Source of the DNA: Sorex araneus
Taxonomy: Eukaryota; Chordata; Mammalia; Eulipotyphla; Soricidae
Direction of reading: 5' to 3'
Length of the DNA stretch: 64,000 bases
Assembly (NCBI RefSeq): GCF_027595985.1
Contig: NC_073306.1
Coordinates: 97,624,926-97,688,925, forward strand
The position numbers and the translations under genes were made by a program. Positions within the stretch are counted from its first letter, which is position 1, and each line of letters begins with the position of its first letter. Shown here piece after piece: positions 10,801 to 22,620 of this stretch. The notes under the pieces were generated by a model. The model saw only the letters and a program-made list of their open reading frames with translations, ran no database searches and was not told the origin of the DNA.

Positions 10801-13800
10801 TCAATATACAGATAAAGATATTTAAATACGAGCTCTCACTGCTATACTATATTTCCAATAATAAAACTAACATACACTCACCTACAATTTAGGTGTTATG
10901 TCAAGGACCTCTTAACCATACTCATCAATGCAAAGAGCCTCAGGAAAACTTGCTCAGACGAAATAGGAACACAACTGAAAGTTGAGATGTAACACTCCTG
11001 AAAACTGAACTTTCACAGACATACTGTATCTCCACTAAAGAATCAGAAGCAAATTCACGTAAAGGGTAGCCAAATTAAAGGTATCTCCACCCCATACTGG
11101 CAGATTCATGAAGCAGAAGGAATCCTTCAAATATATAGGGCTATCACTGCTACACTCTACTTACAGTGAAAGAGACTAACAGAAAAACACGTGCACTATA
11201 GGAGTAGGCCTCATAAGTTTACTCATATTGAAAAGGACATCAGGAAAACCGGGTCTGACGAAATAGGAACTCACCAGAAACTAGATCTGTAATGTCCCTT
11301 GTTTTTGAACCGTCAGAGCTACACTGTAAATCCACGTCCAATAACAGACACAAATTCACCTAAACGGTATCCTAATCTCAAGTTCCTCCTGAGCATACCA
11401 GTAATCACGAACAAGCTGGAAACCTTCAAATATACCCACAAATGAAGATAAATGAGAGCTGTCACTGCGACACTCGAGCTCCAATGATTAAAACATAAAC
11501 TTACATCAAATTTGCTCCAATGATTAAAACATAAACTTACATCAAACTTAGGAGTACTACGAGGCTATCTTAAACTTACTCATCTGATCAAAGCGTTTCA
11601 AGAAACCCGGGTTGGACAAAATAAGACCATGGCTGAAACTAGAGCTCTAACGGTCATTCAAATTAAATAGTCACAGATACACTGAAACCTCACTGCCAAT
11701 GACAGAAAAACATTCCCCTCAATGATAGAGCAATTTCAAGTATCTCTTACCAATACAGGAAGATCAAGACCAATGTACAAACTTTCAATATACTGATAAA
11801 GGAAGTTAATGAGAGATGTTACTACGACACTCTAGTTCCAATGACAGAAAGTGACATAAACTAACATCCACTGAAGGGGTACATAAAGGCCTTCTGAACA
11901 GTACTCCTCAATGCAAAGGGCTTCAGGAAACTTGGATCAGATGAAACAGGAACTGCCCAGAAACTAGAACTTTAACGGTCCATAAAATTTAACTGTCACA
12001 ACTACACTGAAACTCCAAGTCTAATGAAAGAAACACATTCACCTAAACAGTAGCCAAATTTTAAGTATCTCCAAACCATACAGGAAGATTCACGAATGAA
12101 ATAGAACTTCCCAACTATACAGATACTGTTACTTCAATGTGAGCTCTCACTGCTACACTCTAGCTCCTATAAATAAACTCACATAAACTCACTTCTACTT
12201 TAGCAGTACGTCAAGACCCTCTTAACCTTCCCTGTTTTTGAACCTTCACAGCTACACTGCAAATCCACATCCAATGACAGACACACATTGACATAAACTG
12301 TAGCTTCATCTCAAGTATCTCCCGCCCATACCTGCTAATCACAAACAACGTGGAAACATCCAAATATACCGAAAAATAAAGGTAAATTAGAGCTGTCACT
12401 GTGATACTCTAGCTCCAAAGCTTAAAACATAAACTCACATACAATTTAGGGGTAGTAAGAGGCCATCTTAAATTTACTCATCTAATCAAAGGGTGTCAAA
12501 AAACCCGAGTCGGATGAAATAGGACCATGGCTGAAACGAGAGCAGTAATGGTCATTAAAAAAAAACTGTCACATCTAGACTGAAACTCTACTGCCAATGA
12601 CAGAAACACATTCCATTCAACGGTAGAGCAACTTCAAAAATCTCTTACCCTTACAGGGAGATCAGGACCAATGAACATATATCAAATATACTAGTAAAGG
12701 AAGTTCAATGAGAACTGTTACAGGGACACTCTAGCGCCAATGAAAGAAAGTGACATGACCTAACATCCACTAAATGGGTGGATGTTCACGGCCTTCTGAA
12801 CAGGCCTCAAGAGGCCTCAAGCTCTCAATGCAAAGGGCTAAAGAAAACCCGGATCAGACGAAATAGGAACTCACCTGAAACTAGAGATGTAACGGTCCAT
12901 AAAATTGAACTGTCTCGACTACACTGAAACTCCAAGAACAATGACAGAAAGACATTCACCAAAATGGTAGCCAAATTTCAAGTATCTCCTAATCATACAG
13001 AAAGATTCACAAATAAAATGGAACTCTCCAACTATAAAGATACTGAAACTTCAATGTGAGCTCTCAATGCTACACTCTAGTTGCCATCAAGAAACTCACA
13101 TAAAAACATGTGTACTGTAGCAGTACGTCAAGGCCCTCTTAACCATTCTCATCAACGCAAAGAGCCTTGGGAAACCCACCTCAGACGAAATAGAAACACA
13201 CCAGAAACTAGAGCTGTAATGCAATTTGTTTTTCAACCGTCACAGCTACACTGCAAACCCACGTCCAATGACAGACATTCATTGAGCTAAATGGTAGCCC
13301 CATCTCAAGTCTCTCCCGCCCATACCTGCTAATCAGGAAAATGGTCGAAACCTTCAAACTAAACGAAAACATGAAGTTAAATGTGAGCTGACACAGCGAC
13401 ACTCGAGCTCCAAAGCTTAAAACATAAACTAACGTCCATCTTAGGGGTTCTACAAGGCCATCTTAAACTTACGCATCTAATCAAAGGGTTTCAAGAAACC
13501 CGGTTCGAACGAAACAGAACCATGGCTTGAACTAGAGCAGTAACGACCAACAAAAATAAACTGTCATATCTACACTGATACTCCACTGCCAACGACAGAA
13601 ACACATTACCCCAAACCGTAGAGCAATTTCCAGTATCTTTTCCCCATACAGGCAGATCACTACCAAAGTACAAACTTTAATATATACTGGTAAAAGAAGT
13701 TTAATGAGAGCTGGTACTGCGACTGGTAGCTGGTAGTGCCAATGAAAGAATGTGATACAACCTAACAGCCACTGAACAAATGAATTTTCAACACCTTCTA

Positions 13801-15180
13801 AATAGTACTTCTCAATTCAAAGGGCGTGAGGTAACACGGATCAGATGGAATAGGAACTCAACTGAAGATAGAATTGTAGCGGTCCCTAAAATTGAACTAT
13901 CAGAACTACACTGAAACTTCAAGACTAATGACATAAATGCATTCACCTAGACAGTAGCCTAATTTCAAGTCTTTCCTAACCTTACAGGAAGATTCACAAA
14001 TAAAATGGAAGTCTCCAACTATACAGATACTGACACTTCAAAATGAGCTCTCACTGCTACACTCGAGTTCCCCTCAACAAACTCACACCAACTCACGTCT
14101 TCTTTTGCCGTCATACGTCAAGGCCCTCTTAACCAAGCTCATCCACGCAAAGAGACTCAAGAAACACAGCTCAGAAGAAAGAGGAGCACACTGGAAAGTA
14201 GAAGTGGAAAGCTCGTGAAAAATGAACTTTCACAGACACACTGTATCTCCACTTCCTGAATCCGAATCAAATTCACCAAAGGGTAGCCTACCTGAAAGTA
14301 TCTCATCTCCATACTGGCAGATTCAAGAAGCAGAAGGAATCCTTCAAATATATGGGGCTCTCCGTGCTACACTAGTTACAATGAGAGAGACTCACACAAA
14401 CTCTTGTCCGATATAGGAGTATTTCAAGTCCGTCTTAAGTGTACTCATATTTGCAAAGCACTGGAGGAAACCCGTGTCAGGACGAAATAGGAACTCACTG
14501 ACACTAGAGCTGTAAGGTTTCTTGTTTTTCAGACGTCACAGCTACACTGCAAACCCACGTCCAGTGACATACACTCATTGACCTAAAAGGAAGCCTAATC
14601 TCAGGTACCTCCTGCGCATACGTCGAATCACGACCATGGTGGAATACTTCCAGTTCACCGAAAAAATGAAGTACAATGTAAGCTGTCACTGCGACACTCG
14701 AGCTCCAATGCTTCCAACATAAACTCACATGAAATATAGGTGTACCACGAGGCCATCTTAAACTTACTAATCGCATCACAAGGGTTTCAAAAAATCCGGT
14801 TCGGACGAAATAGAACCATGGCTGATACTACAGCCGAGAGGTTTTTTAAATAGAAACTCACATCTACGCTGAAACTCCACTGCCAAAAATAAAAACACAT
14901 TCCCCCCAATGGTAGAGCCATTTCCCGTGTCTCTTCACCACCAAAGTAAAAAACTTTCTAATATACTGGTAAAGGAAGTTCAATGAGTGCTGTTACCGCG
15001 ACACTCTAGTGCCGATGAAGGAATGTGATGCAATGTAACATCCACTGACCGGATGAATGTTCAAGGCCCTCTGAACAGTACTCCTCAATGCAAAGGGCTT
15101 CAGGAAACCCGGAGCAGACGAACTAGGAACTCACCTGAAACAAGAGTTGTATTGGTTTCTAGAACACAAGTGTCAGAACT
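10801..15180. repeat. Satellite array continued (about 13 units)
   Basis: Same 324-bp family. A local duplication of TTAAAACATAAACTTACATC lies at about 11,487 and 11,524. A marker phrase GCAGAAGGAATCCTTCAAAT occurs at 11,110 and 14,324, and a variant at 16,630, which shows that longer blocks were copied together. No gene is seen. Confidence 0.85.
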
Positions 15181-16199
15181 CGCCCTCGGCCCAGATAAAC
15201 CCGGAGCCGCTGAGCGCGAATCGGACCCTCTGCGCCTAAAGACTTTGATTCCAAAGATGTAACACATTCAGGCATCCAGCGCAGCATCCGAGAGCGATGC
15301 ACTGGGACACCAAACTGGGCTACAACTCGGTGCTGCCGGGGGTGGATTTTTTTTTCCTCCCCACCCTGTCTTCCTGCACGGAAAGCTGCGGGCTGGCGGC
15401 ACCCATGTGGCAGGCGCCATCTTCTGTGACTCCAGACCCACAGGTATTCGGATTTTACTTTGGGGGCTCCCAGGAACTCATGGGAAGGGGGCATAACCGG
15501 CACGCCCTCGGCCCAGATAAACCCGGAGCCGCTGAGCGCGAATCGGACCCTATGCGCCTAAAGAGTTTGAATTGAGAGACTTCTTACAGCAATGCACTGG
15601 GACTGTGAGCTGGGCTATGTAATTTCTGGCAGAATTTTCCCTGGACTTTATACAGAAATCCAAAACCGCGCGGACGCAGACTTAACATTTATAATTGTCA
15701 GCAATGTGAATCGGTTCCATTTGAACAGGTCTAACTTGGGGGGGAAACTCCAAATAATAACAGTAAGTTTTTGTTGAAAATATTGAAGGTTTTTAATGTA
15801 GCAGCCACCTCTGGACTGTGAACTAAGCAAAAGCCCCACGCTGGCCGACGCGGCGTGGCGTACACCATACTATGAGGCGCAAGAAGGAGGATGAGGGGGA
15901 AAAAGAAAAAAAAAAGGGAAAAGGAAAAAGAAAAAAAAAAGAGAGAGAGAGAGTTATGTCAACTATAGTGAGTTTTGTGTTGAATTATGGAATGTAATCA
16001 AGGTAAAGAAAAAATGAAGTGAAATTCATTAGTTATACAGTAGGGGGTAGGGGGTGGGGGCGGGGGGTATACTGGGGTTTCTGGTGGTGGAATATGGGCA
16101 CTGGTGAAGGGATGGGTGTTTGAATATTGTATAACTGACATATAAACCTGAGAACTTTGTAACTTTCCACATGGTGATTTAATAAAAATTAAAAAAAAA
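15181..16199 (+). mobile_element. 1-kb composite retroposon, copy A
   Basis: It is flanked by the 13-bp target duplication AAGTGTCAGAACT (15,168-15,180 and 16,200-16,212). The 5' part is GC-rich and contains CGCCCTCGGCCCAGATAAAC twice (15,181 and 15,505), like tandem promoter monomers. Next come an A/G-rich run (15,895-15,955) and a 3' part with GGTGGTGGAATATGGGCACT. It ends in AATAAAAATT plus an A tail. The A tail and target duplication imply LINE-machinery insertion. No long frame is present, so it is non-autonomous. Other copies: 19,810-20,915, 35,035-35,675, and a short tail at 54,571-54,666. Confidence 0.8.
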
Positions 16200-17065
16200 A
16201 AGTGTCAGAACTGCAGTGAAACTCCAACTCCAATGACAGAAACACATTCACCAAGACAGTAGCCTTATTTCAAGTGTCCTGTAACCATACACGAACATTC
16301 ACGAATAAACTGGATGTCTCCAACTATACAGATACTGACACTTCAATAGGAGCTCTCACTGCTACACTCGAGTTCCCCTCAACAAACTCACATCAACTCA
16401 CGTCTACATTTGCCGTCATACGTCAAGGCCCTCTTAACCAAGCTCATCCACGCAAAGAGACTCAGAAAACACAGCTCAGATGAAAGAGGAGCACACTGGA
16501 AAGTAGAGGTGGAAAGCTCGTGAAAACTGAACTTTCACAGACACACTGTATCTCCACTTCCTGAATCCGAATCAAATTCACCAAAGGGTAGCCTACCTGA
16601 AAGTATCTCATCCCCATCCTGGCAGAATAAGGATGCAGAAGGAATCCTTTACATCTATGGGGCTCTCAGTGCTACACTAATTACAATGAAAGAGACTCAC
16701 ACAAACTCTCGTCCGATATAGGGGTATTTCAAGTCCGTCTTAAGTGTACTCATATTTGCAAAGCACTGGAGGAAACCCGTGTCAGGACGAAATAGGAACT
16801 CACCTGAAACTAGAGCTGTAAGGTTTCTTGTTTTTCAGACGTCACAGCTACACTGCAAACCCACCTCCAATGACACTCATTGACCTAAAAGGAAACCTAA
16901 TCTTAAGTACCTCCCGCGCATACGTCAAATCACGACCATGGTAGAATCCTTCCAGTTCACCGAAAAGATGAAGTTCAATGTGAGCTGTCACTGCAACACT
17001 CGAGCTCCAATGCTTCCAACATAAACTCACATGAAATATAGGGGTACCAACAGGCCATTTTTCAC
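16200..17065. repeat. Satellite array, block closely matching 14,040-14,760
   Basis: From TGTGAGCTCTCACTGC-type phrases onward this stretch matches 14,040-14,760 almost base for base, including the CGTCATACGTCAAGGCCCTC segment. It is a copied multi-monomer block, not independent drift. Confidence 0.85.
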
Positions 17066-17247
17066 TTTTTTTTTTTTTTTTTGCTTTTTGGGTCACACCT
17101 GGCAATGCACAGGGGTTACTCCTGGCTCTGCACTCAGGAATTACCCCTGGCGGTGCTCAGGGGACCATATGGGATGCTGGGAATCGAACCCGGGTCGGTC
17201 GCGTGCAAGGCAAACGCCCTACCCGCTGTGCTATTGCTCCAGCCCCC
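17066..17247 (-). mobile_element. SOR-type SINE in satellite
   Basis: A full-length SINE on the minus strand: T run at 17,066-17,082, then the mirrored tail, core and tRNA-like head ending in GCTCCAGCCCC. The flanks share TTTCACTTT, probably the target duplication. The satellite continues after it. Confidence 0.9.
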
Positions 17248-17317
17248 ATCATCTTTCACTTTCTCATCGCATCACAACACTTTCAAGAAATCCGGATCAG
17301 AGAAAATAGAACCATGA

Positions 17318-17420
17318 GTTAGGGTTAGGTTTAGGGTTAGGGCTAGGGTTAGGGTTGGGTTAGGGTTAGGGCTAGGGTTAGGGTTAGGATTAGGGTTAGG
17401 GGTTAGGGTTAGGGTTAGGT
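17318..17420 (+). repeat. Short interstitial telomeric block, (TTAGGG)n
   Basis: About 103 bp of TTAGGG with variants GTTAGGTTTAGGG, GGGCTAGGG and GGGATTAGGG. Its right side joins ACTGAAAACGCCC of the satellite, the phrase that normally follows the TAGGAG of a monomer. Confidence 0.9.
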
Positions 17421-18526
17421 ACTGAAAACGCCCTTAAACGAGCACATCAAGATGAGGGCGTTTGGAAACCGTGTGCAGACGAGTATTGAACACTGTTAAC
17501 TGTACACCTCAATGCTAAGGGCTACAGGAAATGCGGGTCAGAAGAAATGAGTACACACCCAAAAGGAGAGCTCTTACCATGGGTTAAAATTGAACTGTCA
17601 CTGCTGCACTTTTACCTACACACCTAATGACAGAAACACATTCACCTAAACAGTAGCCTCATTTCAGTAACTCCTTCCCACACTGGAAGATTCATCAATA
17701 GCCAGGATCATTCAAATATACGGACACTAATACATACACATGTAATCACTGCTAAACACTAATTCTAATGGAACACACACAAACTGACATCCACACTAGG
17801 AGAACTGAAAATGCCCTTAAACAAGCACCTCAAGACGAGGGCGTTTGGAAACCGTGTGTAGACGAGTATTGAACACACCTCAAATTAGTGCAGTAAAGGA
17901 AGAAAAAGTGTTACCGTCAAAGCTAAACTGAAACTCCACTGACAATGAGAGAAACGCATTCCCCTAAATGGTAAATTCCTTTCAAGGATCTCTTACACAT
18001 ACAGGCAGATCAGGACCAATGTACAAACTTTCAGATATACCTAGAACAAAAGATAAATTAGAGCTATTCGTGTGACACTTTAGTTCAAATAAAAGGTGCA
18101 TTTTCTCATATCCACTGAAGAGGTACTACAAGGCCTTCTTAAGAGCGTCCTCAATGCAACGGGATTCAGCAAACACGAGAAACACAAAATTGGAACGCAA
18201 CTGAAACTAGAGCTGGAACGATGCATGAACTTGAACAGTCACAACTATGCTGTAACTCCAGAAAGAACAATGCCAGAAACTCATTCTCCTAAATGGTAGC
18301 CTAATTTCAAGTATCTCCTGTATATACAGAAGATTTCACAAATACAATAGATCTTTTCAACTATACAGATACATTTACTTCCGTGTGAGCTCTCACTGCT
18401 ACACTCCTGTTCCCATGAGGGAAGCTCACATACAATGACATCCACTTTAGCTGAAAACGCTGTTAACCATACACGTCAATGCTAAGGGCTACAGGAAACG
18501 AGGGTCAGAAGAAATGAGTACACACC
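17421..18526. repeat. Satellite array with higher-order unit of about 975 bp
   Basis: The phrase GCTACAGGAA is at 17,521 and 18,489, and next at 25,441. Subtracting the provirus and its duplicated target, the second step is about 979 bp, so the array here repeats every three monomers. The uninterrupted form of the provirus target, AGTACACACCCAAAAGG, is seen at 17,550-17,566. Confidence 0.85.
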
Positions 18527-18837
18527 TGTTGGTATACAACATCCCATAACCTCAGGCCTAGCTAGGCCTGGATGTAAACGGTTTATGTTTTGGTTACTGT
18601 AATTTTAAATGGCAGTTACTGTTTCCGTTGGTTGATTTGCATATTGAACTATGTAGTTGAATATGATTGGTTTGTATGTTAATTTAATAAATAAAAGGAG
18701 GTTGAACAGGCTGCACTCGGGCAGGCCATAACACAAAACCTCCGAAGGCAGTCCTGTGATCCTCCCCAAAAATATATATTTCTTCTCCTAGTAAAGTGCC
18801 TCTGCCTCTCCGGTAAAATTGCAATATTGTTGCAACA
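18527..18837 (+). mobile_element. 5' LTR of copy 2
   Basis: Begins TGTTGGTATACAAC and ends TTGTTGCAACA. It contains the 16-bp palindrome AGGCCTAGCTAGGCCT (18,554-18,569), a TATA-like AATAAATAAAAGG (18,687-18,699) and an AGTAAA polyadenylation-like signal near 18,790. The TATA to AGTAAA spacing of about 100 bases suggests a short R region. Confidence 0.92.
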
Positions 18838-18839
18838 TA

Positions 18840-18857
18840 TGGCGCCCAACGAGGAGG
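18840..18857 (+). other. Primer-binding site, tRNA-Lys type, copy 2
   Basis: TGGCGCCCAACGAGGAGG lies two bases after the LTR. The first 12 bases match the tRNA-Lys-type site known from betaretroviruses; the rest is diverged. Confidence 0.8.
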
Positions 18858-18884
18858 CTCGAAGATAAAGGCTCCTACAGAAGA

Positions 18885-19520
18885 AACAGAAAAAGGGGAG
18901 AGATAAAGAAAGGGAATTAAGAAAGATAGAATGGATAGAAGAAAAAGGGAATAAAGAAATAGAGATAGAAAGGAAGGAAAGAAGAAAAAGATAAAGGGAA
19001 TAAAGAGATATAAAAGAAGAAATATTGAGAGAAAGAAAGGAAGGAAAGAAGAAAAAGGGAATAAAGAAATACAGATAGAAAGGAAAGAAAAAGATAAAGG
19101 GAATAAAGAGACATAAAAGAAGAAATATAGAGAGAAAGAAAGGAAGGAAAGAAGAAAATGGGAATATAGAAATAGAGATAGAAAGGAAGGAAAGAAGAAA
19201 AAAGATAAAGGGAATAAAGAGATATAAAAGAAATATAGAGAGAAAGAAGAGAAGGAAAGAAGAAAAGGGGAATGAAGAAATAGAAAGGAAGGAAAGAAGA
19301 AAAAGATAAAGGGAATAAAGAGATAGAAAGAAGAAACAGATAAGGAAGAAGTAAAAGAGAAAGGAAGGGAGAAAGAAGAAATATAGATAAGACGGGAAAA
19401 GAAGAAAAGGAGAAAGAAAGGGAGAAAGAAAGATAGGCAGGAAGAAAGAAAGGGAAAAGAAGAAAAGGAGAAAGGGAGAAAAGAAATAAAGAATAAATAA
19501 AGGAAGAAAAAGAAAAAGGG
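18885..19520 (+). repeat. Purine-rich repetitive leader of copy 2
   Basis: About 635 bases are nearly all A and G, in variants of GAAAGGAAGGAAAGAAGAAA, GGGAATAAAGA and GAAATATAGA. It separates the primer-binding site from gag and equals the minus-strand block at 4,870-5,600. Frames across it are artefacts. Confidence 0.85.
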
Positions 19521-19616
19521 GCAATGGGCAATTCTGTAACTTCTCAGCAGGATGCCTCTGTTGACACTTTGAACTCTCTAACAGAAGCAGCTGATCTGCC
19601 CTTAAAGAAACAGATA

Positions 19617-19796
19617 GGGGCCGGAGCGATAGCACAGCGGGTAGGGCGTTTGCCTTGCACGCGGCCGACCCGGGTTCGATCCCTGGCATCCCATATGGTC
19701 CCCCAAGCACTGCCAGGAGTAATTCCTGAGTGCAAAGCCAGGAGTAACCCCTGAGCATCGCTGGGTGTGACCCAAAAAGCAAAAAAAAAAAAAAAA
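19617..19796 (+). mobile_element. SOR-type SINE in gag of copy 2
   Basis: A near-consensus element: GGGGCCGGAGCGATAGCAC start, GGGTTCGATCCCTGG B box, CCATATGGTCCCC core and A tail. It is flanked by AAAGAAACAGATA (19,604-19,616 and 19,797-19,809), the same 13-mer that also closes the neighbouring retroposon. Confidence 0.95.
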
Positions 19797-19809
19797 AAAG
19801 AAACAGATA

Positions 19810-20915
19810 AATGGGACCCTCTGCGCCTAAAGACTTTGATTCCAGAGATCTAACACATTCGGGCATCCAGCGCAGCATCTAATAGCAATGCACTGGGACT
19901 GAGAACTGGGCTACAACTCTGTGCTGCCTGGGGGTGGATTTTTTCCTCCCCACCGTGTCTTCCTGCATGGAAAACGGTGGCTTGGCGGCACCCACATGGC
20001 AGGCGCCATCTTCTAAGACTCCAAACCCAGAGGTATTCGATTTTTACACTTGGGGCTCCCAGGGACTCAAGGGAAGGGGGCGTAACTGGCATGCCCTCGG
20101 CCCAGATAAATCCGGAGCCACTGAGCGTGAAGCGGACCCTCTGCGCCTAAAAACTTTGATTCCAGATTTCTTACAGCAATGCACTGGACTGTGAGCTGGG
20201 CTATGCAATTTCTGGAAGAATTTTCCCTGGACTTTATACAGAAATCCAAAACCGCGAGGACGTGGCATTTTTATTTTATTGCTGACATCTATAATTGTCA
20301 GTAATGTGAAACGGTTCCTTTTGAACAGGTCTGACTTGGGGGGGAAACTCCAAATAATAACAGTAAGTTTTTGTTGAAATATTGAAGGTTATTAATGTAG
20401 CAGCCACCTCTCTGGACGTGAACTAAGCAAAAGCCCCACGTTGGCTGACGCGGCGTGGCGTACACTATACTATGAGGCGCGGGAAGGGGGATGAGGGGGA
20501 GGAAAAAAAAGGGAAAAAGGAAAAAAAAAAGAGTTATGTACTGGTAGCAGTGGGGCTACATATCTCATCATTTCCAGCAATGGAAAACTAATTATTAAAT
20601 GCTTCCTTGGTAGTAGGTCTGTCTCTCTTGGGTGGAAACTCCCAACAACTATAATGAGTTTTGTGTTGAATTATGGAATGTAATCAAGGTAAAGAGAAAA
20701 TGGAGTGAAATTCATTAGTTATACAGTAGGGGGTAGGGGGTGGGGGCAGGGGGTATACTGGGGTTTTTGGTGGTGGAATATGGGCACTGGTGAAGGGATG
20801 GGTGTTTGAATATTGTATAACTGAGACATAAACCTGAGAACTTTGTAACTTTCCACATGGTGATTTAATAAAAAGTTAAAAAAAATAAAAAAATTTTAAA
20901 AATTAAAAAAAAGAA
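19810..20915 (+). mobile_element. 1-kb composite retroposon, copy B
   Basis: Same family as 15,181-16,199. It starts inside the first 5' monomer (GGGACCCTCTGCGCC) and has the second monomer at about 20,093. It keeps about 110 bp (about 20,540-20,650) that copy A lacks. It ends with an A-rich tail and the target duplication AAAGAAACAGATA (20,916-20,928). Confidence 0.85.
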
Positions 20916-21911
20916 AAAGAAACAGATAATAAGATGCCTCCTTGAGAGGATAAAAAAGTATTGTCATTGGCTTAAGCCAAAAAAATATAGAACAATTCAA
21001 TCTATATTTAGAGGCAAACAAAATAGGGAGAGAACTGTGTTATGTACAGAAAAATGGAGATTTGATCCCAGCAAAGGAATGGAGGGCGTACAATTGCATT
21101 ACTGGCACCCTGAATTTTTCACAGTTTGACTTTGAGTATGAGGAACCTTCTCTCTCTTCTCATATGGCTCTCTCTACTAATTCATCAGCTCTTTCGTCTT
21201 CTCATACTACTCCTTCCACTAATTCATCAAATTCTAAGGCAACTTACAGGGAAACTCCTGTGTTAGAGGAGAAAAGTGGGAAAGAATCTTTGATAGCATC
21301 TGTTGTATCTGGTGAATCATATCAAATTGATGATTCACCTGCCCAGTCTGAGTCTGACAGAGTCAAGTCAGACACAGAAAATTCTGTTTTAAAAGAGGAT
21401 GTAAACTCCCAAGAGTTCAAAAAAGTTAATGAAAAATTAGATAAATTAATTAGACAAATGAAGTACCTTGAGATGCACCACCCTTCTGAAAGAAGAATAA
21501 TGCCTGCTGTACAGGGTATCACTGATCCTGATTCATTGGCAGTTCCTTCCCCTCAATTATATAAGAATAGGGAAGAGAAATCTCTGTGTCGCCATTTTAA
21601 TTTTACTCGTGAGTTGCATTCTCTGCTGCAAAAATGTGAAGCTCCTTTATATAAAACAAAGTTGAGTCAACAGCCTGCTCAGTTTATGACTTTTCCAGTT
21701 GTTTGTAATCCTGATATACGAAGAAAAAGACAGGCAGGGGAATATGAGCCTGTTCCTTTTAAGTTTCTTTCCTCGCTTAAGCAAGCTGTGACCACCAATG
21801 GTGTTACTTCTAACTATGTGCTAGCCCTTCTAGAAAATTTTGCAGAAGCTAATACTTTAATTCCATTTGATTGGCAAACTCTTGCATAGGCAGTATTAGA
21901 AAATTCTCAAT

Positions 21912-22090
21912 GGGGGCTGGAGCGATAGCATAGCGGGTAGGGCGTTTGCCTTGCACGCGGCCTACCCGGGTTCGAATCCCAGCATCCCATATGGTCCCCT
22001 GAGCACTGCCAGGAGTAATTCCTGAGTGCAAAGCCAGGAGTAACCCCTGTGCATCGCCGGGTGTGACCCAAAAAGCAAAAAAAAAAAAAA
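21912..22090 (+). mobile_element. SOR-type SINE in capsid region of copy 2
   Basis: A full-length SINE flanked by AAAATTCTCA (21,900-21,909 and 22,091-22,100). It is near consensus and therefore probably young. Confidence 0.95.
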
Positions 22091-22200
22091 AAAATTCTCA
22101 GTATGTACAATTTAAATCCTGGTGGAGAGAAGAGGCTGAGAAATTTGCTAAAATTAAAACACCAACCCATCAGACGCAAATAATAGCCACTACTTTTAAA

Positions 22201-22620
22201 AGAGTAAACGAGAAAAGAAAGGGTGATTTTGGAAGCACTAATGCAGAAATATTTTGGGCAAAAAAGATTACTGATGATAAGCCTACTTTGGTTATGACCT
22301 TTGAGGATGGAACAAAACTGGAGGGTATGTTAGATTCAGGTGCTGATGTTACTGTTGTTGCCTCCCATCATTGGCCTAAAGTTTGGCAAAAGTGTTGTGT
22401 GGACGTTACTTTTTCTGGTATGGGTGTGGTCACTGATGTTCAACAGAGTGTGCAAGCTCTTCGTTGTAGTGATCCTGATGGAGACACGGCAGTCATCCAG
22501 CCATATATTACTCCAATAGCTATCACCCCATGAGGACGTGATTTGTTGCAACATATGGCCCCTAAACTTGGTGTGAAATATATTAAAGAAAAAGAGGTGT
22601 CTCAGCAATCGTCTTTTTTA
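22201..22620 (+). pseudogene. Retroviral protease, copy 2
   Basis: Encodes GTKLEGMLDSGADVTVV, with the retropepsin D-S-G-A at about 22,333-22,345, and extends to GRDLLQ. A TGA at 22,531-22,533 replaces a Trp codon of copy 1 just before GRDLL. The dUTPase that precedes it in copy 1 is gone. Confidence 0.85.

Larger units (their letters stand above)
19524..22200 (+). pseudogene. gag, copy 2, interrupted by three retroposons and a stop
   Basis: The start at 19,524 reads MGNSVTSQQ, keeping the Gly-2 myristoylation context. After about 31 codons the frame is split by a SINE and a retroposon and resumes at 20,929. The open piece to 21,889 gives matrix and spacer sequence rich in Ser/Thr (YEEPSLSSH) and the start of capsid. 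It ends at a TAG (21,887) where copy 1 has AAG. A second SINE follows. Capsid then stops at KTP and jumps to a piece next to nucleocapsid (HQTQIIATTFKRVN), so most of capsid and both zinc knuckles are deleted. Confidence 0.9.

Noticed and set aside
6716..15160. Short frames in the satellite (60-118 codons)
   Set aside because: They are not conserved between monomers and shift with every small indel.
15159..15575. Frames of 92-114 codons in the head of the 1-kb retroposon
   Set aside because: They overlap on both strands, are not kept in copy B or C, and match no family.
19617..19796. tRNA-like A and B boxes, considered as tRNA genes
   Set aside because: They are heads of SINEs with A tails and target duplications; no cloverleaf with paired acceptor ends.
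18679..19878. A 399-codon minus-strand frame
   Set aside because: It crosses the antisense of an LTR, the purine-rich leader and a SINE; no protein family pattern.
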